Assembly: GCF_001261775.1 (NCBI RefSeq)
Contig: NZ_LN868537.1
Location: 496,001-560,000 of the forward strand
Direction of reading: 5' to 3'
DNA: 64,000 bases
Source of the DNA: Anaeromassilibacillus senegalensis
GTDB lineage: Bacteria; Bacillota; Clostridia; Oscillospirales; Acutalibacteraceae
Translations under genes and position numbers: made by a program
In this document: positions 41,696 to 50,270 of the stretch, piece by piece
Position numbering within the stretch: the first letter of the stretch is position 1
How the letters are laid out: each line of letters starts with the position of its first letter
Notes under the pieces: generated by a model
Told to the model about the DNA's origin: nothing
Seen by the model: the letters and a program-made list of their open reading frames with translations, nothing else
Databases searched by the model: none

Positions 41696-42122
41696 GCTGG
41701 CGCAGCGGGTGGAACAGCTTGAAGGGTTTCTGCGCTTTTTGACGGCGGCTCAAACGGAGATCCGGTATTCAGCGGTGGACGTCGCGCAGATTGTGCAGCG
41801 GCATGGGAGTGGTCTTGGCTTTTTGCGGAAATGCGCGCAATGCTGCCGGGACGGATGGGATTTTCAGAGCGCCTGGGAAGAGGGGCTGCGCTCCGGAGCA
41901 AAAGGGACGGGCCTGACGGAAAAAGACATTTCTGTACTGCGGCGGTTTGGCGCCGGTTTTGGCGCCAGCGACCTGGAGGGACAGCTTTCCCACTGTGACC
42001 TGTATGCACAACTGGTGAACAACAGCCTGGAGAGCGCCCGGGAGGATAAAAACCGGAAGGGAAAACTGTATTTTATGCTGGGTTCCTTTTCCGGGGTGAC
42101 GGTTGCACTGCTTTTATGCTGA
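41625..42122 (+). CDS. spoIIIAB: stage III sporulation protein AB
   Basis: TTG 41625 gives MIKGLGLLLLILAGTLAGY, the usual SpoIIIAB start with an N-terminal membrane helix; the frame is open further upstream but no better start exists. The 165-residue protein continues with LAQRVEQLEGFLRFLTAAQTEIRY and ends in a C-terminal helix (FMLGSFSGVTVALLLC). It resembles a GspF-like membrane component of the SpoIIIA channel. The overlap with spoIIIAA (71 bases) is long for this operon. Confidence 0.9.
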   Translation: MIKGLGLLLLILAGTLAGYMESHKLAQRVEQLEGFLRFLTAAQTEIRYSAVDVAQIVQRHGSGLGFLRKCAQCCRDGWDFQSAWEEGLRSGAKGTGLTEKDISVLRRFGAGFGASDLEGQLSHCDLYAQLVNNSLESAREDKNRKGKLYFMLGSFSGVTVALLLC

Positions 42123-42189
42123 GTTCAGGAAAGAAGAGCAATTCCAGTTGCTGTCCTTAATTACTAAAATTGCTCTAGGAGGAAAAAAG

Positions 42190-42384
42190 ATGGATGTGGA
42201 TTTGATTTTTAAAATTGCCGCGATCGGCATCATTGTTGCCGTGCTGAACCAGCTTTTGGTTCGTTCCGGGCGGGAGGAGCAGGCCATGATGACGACGCTG
42301 GCCGGGCTGATCGTCGTGCTTATGATGATTATCCAACAGATTGACGTGCTGTTCCGGTCGATCAAATCCATCTTTGGACTTTAA
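42190..42384 (+). CDS. spoIIIAC: stage III sporulation protein AC
   Basis: A 64-residue membrane protein after CTAGGAGGAAAAAAG; the longer frame from 42103 is not needed. It has two helices (residues ~4-24 and 32-52) with VDLIFKIAAIGIIVAVLNQLL and the end IDVLFRSIKSIFGL, as in all SpoIIIAC proteins. It is part of the SpoIIIA channel in the mother cell membrane facing the forespore. Confidence 0.95.
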   Translation: MDVDLIFKIAAIGIIVAVLNQLLVRSGREEQAMMTTLAGLIVVLMMIIQQIDVLFRSIKSIFGL

Positions 42385-42414
42385 AGATCCTGAAGGCGGC
42401 GGGGAGGTGCACGT

Positions 42415-42804
42415 ATGAACATTGTCGGGATTGCGGGAACGGCACTGATCGCGGCGATTCTTGCTGTTACCCTCAAGCGTTACAATCAGGAATACGCGGT
42501 GGTGATCAGTATCATTGCCGGAGTTGTGATTCTGGTGGAAATCCTTTTGAATTTAACTCCGGCAGTCCAGCAGATTTCCACCCTGCTTTCCGGCACCGGG
42601 TTGTCCAGCGAGTATGCTATGATCCTGTTTAAAAGTTTGGGGATCTGCTTCCTGGCACAGTTTTCAGCGGATTCCTGCCGGGACGCGGGGGAAAGTGCGT
42701 TGGCCTCAAAAGTGGAGCTTGCGGGAAAAATCTCGATTTTGGTGTTATCCCTGCCGCTGTTTGAAAATATTGCGCAGACGGCAATCGGGTTGATCAACGG
42801 ATGA
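42415..42804 (+). CDS. spoIIIAD: stage III sporulation protein AD
   Basis: A 129-residue membrane protein with GGGGAGGTG before its ATG. Four hydrophobic helices are visible, with the conserved start IVGIAGTALIAAILAVTLKRYNQEYA-type segment split across the first helix and the SLGICFLAQFSADSCRDAGESALASKVELAGK region typical of the family. It partners with SpoIIIAC in the SpoIIIA complex. Confidence 0.95.
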   Translation: MNIVGIAGTALIAAILAVTLKRYNQEYAVVISIIAGVVILVEILLNLTPAVQQISTLLSGTGLSSEYAMILFKSLGICFLAQFSADSCRDAGESALASKVELAGKISILVLSLPLFENIAQTAIGLING

Positions 42805-42835
42805 GCTCTGCGGCGTAAAAAAGGATGGATGTCAA

Positions 42836-43975
42836 TTGAAAAGGACGGTTTGTCTGCTACTCCTGCTTTTCCTGGCGCTGTTTTGCGCGCCTTGTGCGTA
42901 TGCGGAGGGCGTGGAGGATTTTTACTCGGAACAGATGCAGCAGAGCGGCGCGGAGGACCTGCCGGATTCCCTGCCGCAGGAAACGCGGGAGACGCTGGAA
43001 AGCTTGGGGATCAACGGGGTGGATTGGCAGGCGCTCACTTCTATCACGCCGGAAAGCATTTTTTCCGAAATTGGCGGTATGGCGGCGGAGCATTCACAGG
43101 GGCCGCTGCACGCTGCCGCATCGGTTGTGGCGGTCATGCTGCTCTGCGCGCTCTGCAGCGGTATGAAGCTGTCCTTTGGAGACAAGCAGCTCGGCAGCGT
43201 GGTCGGCATGGTCGGCGCGCTCTGCGTCTGTGCGGTCGTGGTAGCGCCGATCGTCAGCTTTATTCAGCAGACTGCCGATATCATCCAAGCTGCCGCCGGT
43301 TTCCTGCTTGCCTGCGTGCCGGTTCTGACGGGAATCATGCTGGCGGCGGGGCAGCCGGTTTCCTCCGGATCCTATCATCTGCTGATGATGGCGGCCGGCA
43401 ATGTCATTTCCATTGTGTCCGCGGGTGTTCTAGTGCCGCTTCTCAATATTTTTCTGGCGTTGTCCATTGTCTCGGCGGTTTCTCCGGGCGTCAATCTGGG
43501 CGGAATCTGCGACGCGTTTCACAAGGTGGTCAAATGGATTCTGGGACTGTGTATGACCGTTTTCACCGGCCTGTTGACCGTACACAGCATTGTGGCTTCC
43601 TCCCTGGATGGGACCGCCGCGAAGGCCGCCAAATTTGTGGTCAGCAGTTTTGTGCCGGTGGTTGGCAGCGCGCTGGGCGAAGCGTTGCAGACGGTGACCG
43701 GCTGCGTCAAAATGCTGAAGTCCGGCATCGGTGCATTTGGTCTGCTTGCGGGTGCGTTTATCTTCCTGCCGGTGATTCTGCAATGCCTTTTGTGGATGGT
43801 GACGCTTGCCGCCTGCGAGGGCATTGGGGATATCTTTGAGTTAAAGGAAATTACCTCTTTGCTGAAAGCCGTTTCCAAAGCCCTGCAAATCATTCTGGCA
43901 ATTGTACTCTGCTGCATGACTGTTTTGACGGTGTCCACCGTGATCATGCTGGCAATCGGAGGAGGGGGAAACTGA
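42836..43975 (+). CDS. spoIIIAE: stage III sporulation protein AE
   Basis: A 379-residue protein starting at TTG 42836. It has a signal-like N-terminus (LLLLFLALFCAPCAYA), an extracytoplasmic acidic region to about residue 90, then about eight membrane helices. The family segments VPVLTGIMLAAG and TVHSIVASSLDG-TAAKAAKFVVSSFVPVVG are intact. It is the largest membrane part of the SpoIIIA channel. Its stop overlaps the spoIIIAF start by one base. Confidence 0.95.
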   Translation: MKRTVCLLLLLFLALFCAPCAYAEGVEDFYSEQMQQSGAEDLPDSLPQETRETLESLGINGVDWQALTSITPESIFSEIGGMAAEHSQGPLHAAASVVAVMLLCALCSGMKLSFGDKQLGSVVGMVGALCVCAVVVAPIVSFIQQTADIIQAAAGFLLACVPVLTGIMLAAGQPVSSGSYHLLMMAAGNVISIVSAGVLVPLLNIFLALSIVSAVSPGVNLGGICDAFHKVVKWILGLCMTVFTGLLTVHSIVASSLDGTAAKAAKFVVSSFVPVVGSALGEALQTVTGCVKMLKSGIGAFGLLAGAFIFLPVILQCLLWMVTLAACEGIGDIFELKEITSLLKAVSKALQIILAIVLCCMTVLTVSTVIMLAIGGGGN

Positions 43976-44463
43976 TGGGTGCGGTACAGGGCTGGACAAT
44001 GGCAATCTGTTTGGCGGCGCTGGCTTCCACATTGCTGCAGGGCCTGGCGCCGGGCGGTTCCATGGAACGCATGATCAAATTGGTGGTGGGCGCGTTTGTA
44101 ATTTGTGCGCTGATTCTGCCGTTGAAGGACTTGGGTGCGCAGATTGCGTGGGCGTTCCAGATGGAGGCGCAGTTTCACCAGGAACCGGACCAACTGCAGA
44201 GTACAGTGGATCACCAAATGCAGACCGCCGCGCAGGCCAGTATTACCAACCTTGTGGTGGCGGAACTACGTCGGCTGGACATTCAAAGCGAAAAAATTGC
44301 GGTCAAGATGGATACAAACGAGGACAACAGCATAGGTATTAACAAGGTCGAAGTCACATTGGCCGAAGGCTATGACGCGGACTGCGGCCGTGCCCAAACG
44401 CATTTGCGGGAAACACTTGGGCTGGAAGTGGAGGTATCTGCACATGGCAGGGAAGGACAATGA
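43975..44463 (+). CDS. spoIIIAF: stage III sporulation protein AF
   Basis: A 162-residue protein with two N-terminal helices (residues ~8-24 and 34-52; LVVGAFVICALILPLKD) and a soluble C-terminal domain of about 90 residues with a ring-building-motif-like pattern. It lies in the usual order and overlaps spoIIIAG by 20 bases. It is the least conserved member of the operon, so the call rests on layout and membrane topology as well as sequence. Confidence 0.92.
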   Translation: MGAVQGWTMAICLAALASTLLQGLAPGGSMERMIKLVVGAFVICALILPLKDLGAQIAWAFQMEAQFHQEPDQLQSTVDHQMQTAAQASITNLVVAELRRLDIQSEKIAVKMDTNEDNSIGINKVEVTLAEGYDADCGRAQTHLRETLGLEVEVSAHGREGQ

Positions 44464-45001
44464 AGAAAAAGGCCTGTTTGAGAAGATTGCCGGAAATGAG
44501 AAATACCGTAAAATTATTTTGTGGATCGGCGTTATTGGAATGGTCCTGATTTTTCTTTCCGGCCTGTTCAGTCCGGGGAAAGAAAAAAAGGAAGCACCAG
44601 CGGCGGCAGAGCAGAACACGAGCGCACAGTCCTATGCCAGGGAGCTGGAAGCCAGCCTGACCGATCTGGTCGCACGGATACAGGGGGCCGGTGAAGCCAA
44701 GGTGCTTGTGACGCTCGAGCGCGGAACCCAACAGGTCTACGCGCAGGAGGAAAAGAAAAGCACGCAGACGACGCAGGACCAGGGGTCCAACAACAATACG
44801 GAGACCAATTATATTCTGGTAAAGGATGCGGACGGTTCCCAACGCGCCCTGGCGGTGACAGAAATGCAGCCAGTGGTGCAGGGGGTGGTGGTGGTCTGTT
44901 CAGGCGGGGATAACCCGGCGGTTCAGCAAAGCATCATCGACGCAGTCACAACGGCTTTAAATATCACGTCGGTGCGCGTATGTGTGGTGAAAGCCGCCTG
45001 A
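44444..45001 (+). CDS. spoIIIAG: stage III sporulation protein AG
   Basis: ATG 44444 lies within the end of spoIIIAF and is preferred over upstream in-frame Met codons that would add unlikely residues. The 185-residue protein has one helix (residues ~25-45; IILWIGVIGMVLIFLSGLF), a disordered linker and the ring-forming domain with LVARIQGAGEAKVLVTLERGTQQVYAQ and QGVVVVCSGGDNP. SpoIIIAG forms a large ring between mother cell and forespore. Confidence 0.94.
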   Translation: MAGKDNEEKGLFEKIAGNEKYRKIILWIGVIGMVLIFLSGLFSPGKEKKEAPAAAEQNTSAQSYARELEASLTDLVARIQGAGEAKVLVTLERGTQQVYAQEEKKSTQTTQDQGSNNNTETNYILVKDADGSQRALAVTEMQPVVQGVVVVCSGGDNPAVQQSIIDAVTTALNITSVRVCVVKAA

Positions 45002-45103
45002 CAGTTGATTGTGCCGGTTTAAAACGGCTGCTGCAAAGCAGACGGGTTTGTATAGATCGGGCCAACGTTTGGCGAAAATTTAAAACAGGAGGAGTACATA
45101 TCT

Positions 45104-45688
45104 ATGGGTATCGGAAAACGTCAGCTTGTTCTTGCGGCTTTGGTCGTCGCGCTGGGTGCGGCGGTATATTTAAACTGGCAGTTCTCAGGCGACAACCAGC
45201 TGCTTGCGACCAATACCGTCACTTCACAGAAGGAACTGGGGGAAGCGCAGCTTGTCAACGCGTCGCTGCCGTCCTCTTCGTCTTCGGAAGTTTCTTCCGG
45301 GGCGGACGCCTCGTCGGAACCGTCGCAGGCGGACACCGGTTCAAGCTATTTTACAGAGGCGCGCTTAAACCGGCAGAAGGCCAGGGATGAAGCGGTGGAA
45401 CTGCTGGAAAAGGTTCTTGGGGATGCAAAATCCAGCGATGAGGCAAAGAAAGACGCCGTGGCGCAGGCTGCCGTCATTGCACAAAACGTCCTGAAAGAGA
45501 GCAACATTGAAAACCTGATTAAGGCCAAGGGATTTGAGGACTGCGTGGTGTTTTTACAGAGCGGTGAATGCAGCGTGGTCGTCAAGGTGAAGGAATCCTC
45601 CGCCAATACAGCGGTTGTGATCAAGGACATCGTCGCGGGCCAGTCCGGCGTATCCTATGATAAAATTAAAATTGTAGAGAACAAATAG
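45104..45688 (+). CDS. spoIIIAH: stage III sporulation protein AH
   Basis: A 194-residue protein after ACAGGAGGAG. It has an N-terminal helix (LVLAALVVALGAAVYLNWQF), an acidic Ser-rich linker (residues ~50-80) and a C-terminal ring domain with LEKVLGDAKSSDEAKKDA and GFEDCVVFLQSGECSVVVKV. SpoIIIAH meets SpoIIQ from the forespore to form the zipper and channel. It ends the operon. Confidence 0.95.
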   Translation: MGIGKRQLVLAALVVALGAAVYLNWQFSGDNQLLATNTVTSQKELGEAQLVNASLPSSSSSEVSSGADASSEPSQADTGSSYFTEARLNRQKARDEAVELLEKVLGDAKSSDEAKKDAVAQAAVIAQNVLKESNIENLIKAKGFEDCVVFLQSGECSVVVKVKESSANTAVVIKDIVAGQSGVSYDKIKIVENK

Positions 45689-45722
45689 CGGGCCTGCCCC
45701 GTCATTTTGCCCTCTGTCCTGT

Positions 45723-45750
45723 TTGCTTTTCCGGCTCTTTGTGGTATAAT
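45723..45750 (+). promoter_or_regulatory. probable promoter of nusB
   Basis: TTGCTT and TATAAT are separated by 16 bases. Because a strong terminator hairpin lies between this promoter and nusB, transcripts from it would be subject to termination or read-through. Confidence 0.5.
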
Positions 45751-45785
45751 AACCGCGTGGAAGTTTGAAAATCAAACCGGCGCTT

Positions 45786-45818
45786 TTAACCCTCCACAGA
45801 AGTGGAGGGTTTTTTTGT
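45786..45818 (+). terminator. terminator or attenuator upstream of nusB
   Basis: AACCCTCCAC and GTGGAGGGTT form a perfect 10-bp stem with a four-base loop and then TTTTTTT. It can end the spoIIIA transcript and also stands between the nusB promoter and gene. Confidence 0.88.
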
Positions 45819-45855
45819 GAGTGCCGGGCAAATTTATACGGCGCGGAGGAACCAT

Positions 45856-46263
45856 ATGAAAAGAAGCGATGCGAGAGAGCAGGCCTTTATCCTGACGTTT
45901 GAAAGGACCATAAACAAAGACACGATCAGCCATATCATCGATGCGGCCGGCATGTCCAAGGACCTGATTGTGGACGATTTTGCAGAGCGAATTGCAGAGG
46001 GCGCGGAACAGCACGAAGCGGAAATCGACGAAAAGATCGAAAAGAACATTCGTGGATGGAAAATGAGCCGCCTTTCCAAGGTGTCACTTTCCTTGCTGCG
46101 CCTGGCAATTTATGAGATGCAGTTTGAGAAGGACATTCCAGTCAGCGTGTCCATCAACGAGGCAGTGGACCTGGCGAAGAAGTACGGCGGGGAAGATGAT
46201 GCGCCGTTTGTCAACGGTGTTCTGGGTTCCATCGCGAAGGAGCTTGGTGGTCCGGATGCCTGA
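45856..46263 (+). CDS. nusB: transcription antitermination factor NusB
   Basis: ATG 45856 follows GCGGAGG; the longer frame from 45802 lies in the terminator. The 135-residue helical protein has KRSDAREQAFILTF, ISRLSKVSLSLLRLAIYEM-type RNA/S10-binding segments and the ending IPVSVSINEAVDLAKKYGGEDDAPFVNGVLGSIAKE, which is the NusB hallmark. It joins S10 on boxA RNA during rRNA transcription. Confidence 0.96.
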   Translation: MKRSDAREQAFILTFERTINKDTISHIIDAAGMSKDLIVDDFAERIAEGAEQHEAEIDEKIEKNIRGWKMSRLSKVSLSLLRLAIYEMQFEKDIPVSVSINEAVDLAKKYGGEDDAPFVNGVLGSIAKELGGPDA

Positions 46264-47182
46264 TTTTCTGGGGATAGATACCAGCAATTATACGACGTCC
46301 GCCGCCTGTTATTTGAATGGAACCGTTGAGCAGGAAAAGCTGCTGCTGCCGGTGCGTCCGGGAGAGCTGGGACTCCGCCAGAGCGATGCGGTGTTCCACC
46401 ATGTGCAGCAGCTGCCGCAGGTACTGGAAAAGCTGTATGCCCGGATAGATGGCGGCGAGATTGCCGCGGTGGGCGTGTCGAGCCGCCCGCGGAATCAGGA
46501 GGGCTCTTATATGCCCTGCTTTACGGTTGGTATGGGTACGGCCCGGTCGATTGCATTGGCGCTGCGTGTGCCGGTGTATTGCTTTTCCCACCAGGAAGGC
46601 CACATCGCCGCCGCATTGTATTCTGCAAAGCGGCTCGACTTGTTAAAAAAGCGCTTTCTAGCGTTCCACGTCTCCGGCGGAACAACGGAAGCGGTGCTGG
46701 TGGAGCCGGACCACGGTCCGTTGTTTCAGGTGCGGATTGTGGCATCCTCTCTCGATTTAAAAGGGGGACAGGCAGTCGACCGCGTCGGCGCGATGCTGGG
46801 GCTGCCATTTCCTTCCGGAAAATTTCTGGAGGAGTTGGCTCTGCAGTCGACCGCAAAATTTTCGATCCGGCCCAGTATGAAGGGCGCAGACTGTTCGCTC
46901 TCCGGTATTGAAAACCAATGCCGTGGTTTACTGGAAAAAGGCGCACCCAAAGAGGATATTGCGCGCTTCTGCCTTCTTTCGATACTGGCCGCGCTGGACG
47001 GCATGGCGGCGAAACTGCGCGAGGAATATGGAGAGATTCCCATGCTGTTCGCGGGCGGCGTCATGTCCAATGGAATCATTCGCAGTGCATTGACAGAAAA
47101 ATACGGCGCATTGTTCGCGGAGCCCGCTTTTTCCAGCGACAATGCGGCGGGAATTGCGGTGTTGGCCTCTCTGAGGCGATAA
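46256..47182 (+). CDS. TsaD/Kae1-like protein (shortened paralogue)
   Basis: A 308-residue protein whose ATG 46256 overlaps the end of nusB by eight bases. It has the ASKHA opening LGIDTSNYTTSAACY, the HQEGH metal motif (about residues 114-118; HxxxH as in TsaD), FHVSGGTTEAVLV, and a late FAGGVMSN segment. It is about 30 residues shorter than TsaD and lacks the usual long central insert. TsaD makes the t6A base of tRNA, but this gene lies between nusB and xseA, where Clostridia often have a second copy. Whether it retains t6A activity is unknown. Confidence 0.82.
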   Translation: MPDFLGIDTSNYTTSAACYLNGTVEQEKLLLPVRPGELGLRQSDAVFHHVQQLPQVLEKLYARIDGGEIAAVGVSSRPRNQEGSYMPCFTVGMGTARSIALALRVPVYCFSHQEGHIAAALYSAKRLDLLKKRFLAFHVSGGTTEAVLVEPDHGPLFQVRIVASSLDLKGGQAVDRVGAMLGLPFPSGKFLEELALQSTAKFSIRPSMKGADCSLSGIENQCRGLLEKGAPKEDIARFCLLSILAALDGMAAKLREEYGEIPMLFAGGVMSNGIIRSALTEKYGALFAEPAFSSDNAAGIAVLASLRR

Positions 47183-47193
47183 GGAGTAACGTC

Positions 47194-48456
47194 ATGCGTA
47201 CACCGGCTATGCTCACAGTGACCCAGTTAAACACCTACATTAAATCCATGCTGGATGGAGATCCCAACCTGGCGAGCGTTTTTGTCAGCGGGGAAATCTC
47301 CAATTTTACCAATCACTACCGCTCCGGACATTTTTATCTGTCCTTGAAGGACGAAAAATGCGTGATTAAGTCCGTGATGTTTGCACAGTATGCCCGGCGC
47401 ATTCGTTTTCAGCCGCAGGACGGCATGAAGGTGATTGTGCGCGGGCATGTGAGCGTTTACGAGCCGTCCGGGCAATACCAGCTTTATATTGAGGACATGC
47501 AGCCGGACGGCGTGGGCGCGCTGAATCTGGCCTATGAACAGTTGAAGGAAAAGCTGGGCGCGGAGGGGCTGTTCAGCGTGGAACGTAAAAAGCCTCTGCC
47601 GCCGTTTCCCACGCGTGTCGGTGTGATTACCTCTCCGACCGGTGCGGCGGTCCATGATATCTTGACGATTCTGGAACGCCGCTGGCCGCTGGCGGAGGTC
47701 GTCTTCTGCCCGGTACTGGTGCAAGGGGACGGTGCGGCTCTGCAGCTGGTTGAAGCCCTGCAGCGGATGAACCGGCAGCACTGTGCCGATGTGATTATTC
47801 TGGGCCGGGGCGGCGGATCGCTGGAAGACCTGTGGCCTTTTAATGAAGAGTCTCTGGCCCGCGCGGTTGCATCCTCGGAGATCCCGGTGATCTCCGCCGT
47901 GGGGCACGAAACGGATTTTACCATCTGCGATTTTGCGGCGGATCTGCGCGCACCTACGCCGTCGGCCGCGGCGGAACTCGCGGTGCCGGATAGCGCGGAG
48001 TTGATGCTGAACGTGCAGGCGCAGCAGGCCAGGATGAAAAGCCTGCTTTCGGGCAAAATACAGACTTTATATCAACAGTTAAACGCGCTAAGCTCCAGCC
48101 GCGTCATGCGCATGCCGCAGGAGCAGCTTTCTCTGCGGCGGATGCAGGTGGATACGCTTGCGTCCCAGATGCAGAACAGCATGAAACAGAAGCTTGTGCA
48201 GGCAAATCAGCAGCTGGCGGAAAGCAGCGGAAAGTTGCACGCGCTCAGCCCGCTGGCGGTACTTGCGCGCGGCTATGCAATTGCAAGCGACGGAGCGGGA
48301 AAAACCGTTTCCCGCGTCGCGTCGGTTCGGGAAGGCGAAACGCTTTTCCTGCGTTTGACGGATGGAAATTTATCCTGTATAGTGGAACAGATTAAAAAAA
48401 CAAGTGGAACAGCCAAGGAGGAAACCACAGATGGACACGGAAAATCTGACGTTTGA
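47194..48456 (+). CDS. xseA: exodeoxyribonuclease VII large subunit
   Basis: ATG 47194 follows ATAAGGAG. The 420-residue protein starts with an OB-fold (residues ~1-100: VFVSGEISNFTNHYRSGHFYLSLKDE) and continues with the catalytic domain carrying RVGVITSPTGAAVHDI, ILGRGGGSLEDLWPFNEE and PVISAVGHETDFTI, all XseA signatures, and a long coiled coil. With XseB it degrades single-stranded DNA. Its end overlaps xseB by 26 bases. Confidence 0.95.
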   Translation: MRTPAMLTVTQLNTYIKSMLDGDPNLASVFVSGEISNFTNHYRSGHFYLSLKDEKCVIKSVMFAQYARRIRFQPQDGMKVIVRGHVSVYEPSGQYQLYIEDMQPDGVGALNLAYEQLKEKLGAEGLFSVERKKPLPPFPTRVGVITSPTGAAVHDILTILERRWPLAEVVFCPVLVQGDGAALQLVEALQRMNRQHCADVIILGRGGGSLEDLWPFNEESLARAVASSEIPVISAVGHETDFTICDFAADLRAPTPSAAAELAVPDSAELMLNVQAQQARMKSLLSGKIQTLYQQLNALSSSRVMRMPQEQLSLRRMQVDTLASQMQNSMKQKLVQANQQLAESSGKLHALSPLAVLARGYAIASDGAGKTVSRVASVREGETLFLRLTDGNLSCIVEQIKKTSGTAKEETTDGHGKSDV

Positions 48457-48640
48457 GGCAGCGGTGCTTCGGCTCAATGAGATTGTGCGCCTGCTGGAGA
48501 ATGGAAACGAATCGCTGGACAATTCCATGAAACTGTTTGAAGAGGGCACTGCCCTGGCGTCTTATTGTTACGATGAACTGCATACCGCGGAACAGAAGAT
48601 TACGCAATTGACAGAGGAGGAAGGGGAGAACCAGGAATGA
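48431..48640 (+). CDS. xseB: exodeoxyribonuclease VII small subunit
   Basis: A 69-residue coiled-coil protein after AAGGAGG, inside the end of xseA. LTFEAAVLRLNEIVRLLENGNESLDNSMKLFEEG is the family signature, with the characteristic L-x(6)-G-x-LxLxxxLxLFEEG-like spacing. Several XseB subunits bind XseA. Its stop overlaps the next start by four bases. Confidence 0.95.
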   Translation: MDTENLTFEAAVLRLNEIVRLLENGNESLDNSMKLFEEGTALASYCYDELHTAEQKITQLTEEEGENQE

Positions 48641-49515
48641 TTCAATCCGATTACCCGGCGATCATAGAGCAAATGCTGGAAGAACTGCTCCCGCAGGAAA
48701 CCAGCCTTTATGAGCGTTTGGTGGATTCCATGCGCTACAGCCTTTTGGATGGCGGCAAGCGGGTGCGGCCCACCCTTGTGCTGGAGTTCTGCCGGATTTG
48801 CGGCGGTAAGATGGAAGCGGCCCTTCCATATGCCTGCGCCGTGGAGATGGTGCATACCTATTCGCTGATTCACGACGACCTTCCCTGCATGGACAACGAC
48901 GACATGCGGCGCGGAAAGCCGTCCAACCATAAAACCTACGGGGAGGATACCGCGCTGCTGGCCGGTGACGCACTTCTCACCATGGCGTTTGAAACGATGC
49001 TTTCTCCCGATAATGTGGCGCTGGCCGGCCCGGACCGGGCGGCTGAGGCGGCATTTATCCTTGCATCCGCCGCGGGTATGCGCGGCATGGTCGGCGGGCA
49101 GGTCATCGATCTGGCTTCTGAGGGGCAGGCGATTTCATTGGAAACGCTGCACCGGATGGATGAACAGAAAACCGGCGCGCTGATCCTTGCGGCGGCACGG
49201 ATGGGCTGTGCCATTGCAGGTGCAAATGAGATCCAGCGCGGCGCGGCGGCCCGCTACGCGCAGGCAGTCGGGCTGTCCTTCCAGATCATGGACGATATTC
49301 TGGATGTCACCGGTGACGCCGAATCGTTGGGAAAGCCCACCGGCAGCGATGCGGACAATGGAAAAGCGACCTATGTTTCCCTGATGGGGCTGGAAAAAGC
49401 GCAGCAGGCCGTCCGCGATTTGACCGCGGAGGCAGTGAAGGCGCTGGAACCGTTTGGCCCGGAGGCAAAGTATCTGGCCGGGTTTGCCAAAAACCTTGCG
49501 GCACGCCAGAATTAA
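48637..49515 (+). CDS. ispA: farnesyl diphosphate synthase (short-chain polyprenyl synthase)
   Basis: A 292-residue all-helical enzyme whose ATG overlaps the xseB stop. The first Asp-rich motif DDLPCMDNDD (residues ~85-94), GKRVRPTLVLE, and the second Asp-rich motif FQIMDDILDVTGD near 225 are intact; the residue pattern before the first motif fits C15 product length. It joins isopentenyl and dimethylallyl diphosphate units to farnesyl diphosphate for undecaprenol and quinone synthesis. The order xseB-ispA is common; dxs does not follow here. Confidence 0.94.
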   Translation: MIQSDYPAIIEQMLEELLPQETSLYERLVDSMRYSLLDGGKRVRPTLVLEFCRICGGKMEAALPYACAVEMVHTYSLIHDDLPCMDNDDMRRGKPSNHKTYGEDTALLAGDALLTMAFETMLSPDNVALAGPDRAAEAAFILASAAGMRGMVGGQVIDLASEGQAISLETLHRMDEQKTGALILAAARMGCAIAGANEIQRGAAARYAQAVGLSFQIMDDILDVTGDAESLGKPTGSDADNGKATYVSLMGLEKAQQAVRDLTAEAVKALEPFGPEAKYLAGFAKNLAARQN

Positions 49516-49526
49516 AGCAAAATATA

Positions 49527-49555
49527 TTGACTTTTTTGACACAATGTGCTAACAT
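49527..49555 (+). promoter_or_regulatory. promoter of the rplU operon
   Basis: TTGACT and TAACAT are separated by exactly 17 bases, just before the L21 leader. Confidence 0.7.
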
Positions 49556-49556
49556 T

Positions 49557-49632
49557 GATAAGCCGCATATTACGGGCTATAAGTGGGTTTTCCCGCCCGA
49601 TAGTAGCGAGACTAAAGAAAAGGCAGGAACTT
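49557..49632 (+). promoter_or_regulatory. ribosomal protein L21 leader RNA
   Basis: The leader has the expected order of hairpins (AAGCCGCAT..., GGGCTATAAGTGGGTTTTCCCGCCC, then TAGTAGCGAGACT) and directly precedes rplU. In Firmicutes this structured leader is thought to mediate feedback control of rplU-prp-rpmA. The closing AAGAAAAGGCAGG includes the ribosome site. Confidence 0.8.
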
Positions 49633-49638
49633 CTATTC

Positions 49639-49947
49639 ATGTTTGCAGTGATTGAAACAGGCGGCAAGCAGTACAAAGTACAGAGTGGAGACACCATCTT
49701 TGTGGAAAAGCTTGCGGCGGAAGCAGAAGCAACCGTTGATTTCAAGGTTGTTATGCTTGAAAACGACGGCGCGTTTAAATTTGGCACTCCTTATGTGGAG
49801 GGTGCGTCCGTTACAGGAAAAATCCTGAAAAACGGCAAAGCCAAGAAAATCACCGTTTTCACCTATAAGCCCAAAAAGGGTGAGAAGCGCAAGATGGGCC
49901 ACAGACAGCCCTACACCAAGGTACAGATCGAAGCGATCAACGCATAA
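49639..49947 (+). CDS. rplU: 50S ribosomal protein L21
   Basis: A 102-residue protein ([25 protein letters not shown]...) starting at ATG 49639. The C-terminus [31 protein letters not shown] is the family's 23S rRNA-binding tail. The longer frame from 49546 covers the leader RNA and is not coding. Its stop overlaps the prp start by one base. Confidence 0.97.
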   Translation: MFAVIETGGKQYKVQSGDTIFVEKLAAEAEATVDFKVVMLENDGAFKFGTPYVEGASVTGKILKNGKAKKITVFTYKPKKGEKRKMGHRQPYTKVQIEAINA

Positions 49948-50267
49948 TGATTTGTGCTGAGTTCTTAACCAAGCCGAAGGGCGATTTGGTTGGGTTTCGC
50001 ATCAGCGGCCATTCCGGCTGTGGGGATGAGGGTACGGACATTATCTGCGCGGCGGTTTCCTCCGTTGCGTATATGACGGCCAATACCATCACGGAAATTC
50101 TGCGCGTTGACGCGGAGGTACATGCTGAGGAAGGTTATATGCTTGTGCGGGTTCCAGCTGAGCTGGCCAAGGACTGCCGCACTTTGTTTGCGGGCTTTAA
50201 GCTCCATATGCTGGGGCTTGAAGAACAATATCCGGAAAATATCAATGTTAGTTATGTGGAGGTGTAA
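49947..50267 (+). CDS. prp: ribosomal-processing cysteine protease Prp
   Basis: A 106-residue protein between rplU and rpmA. Catalytic His22 (in FRISGHSGCG) and Cys34 (in DIICAAVSS) are present with the family spacing. Prp removes a short N-terminal extension from L27, which allows 50S assembly. The rpmA product does carry such an extension (see its entry), so the pair is functionally consistent. Confidence 0.95.
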   Translation: MICAEFLTKPKGDLVGFRISGHSGCGDEGTDIICAAVSSVAYMTANTITEILRVDAEVHAEEGYMLVRVPAELAKDCRTLFAGFKLHMLGLEEQYPENINVSYVEV

Positions 50268-50270
50268 GGT

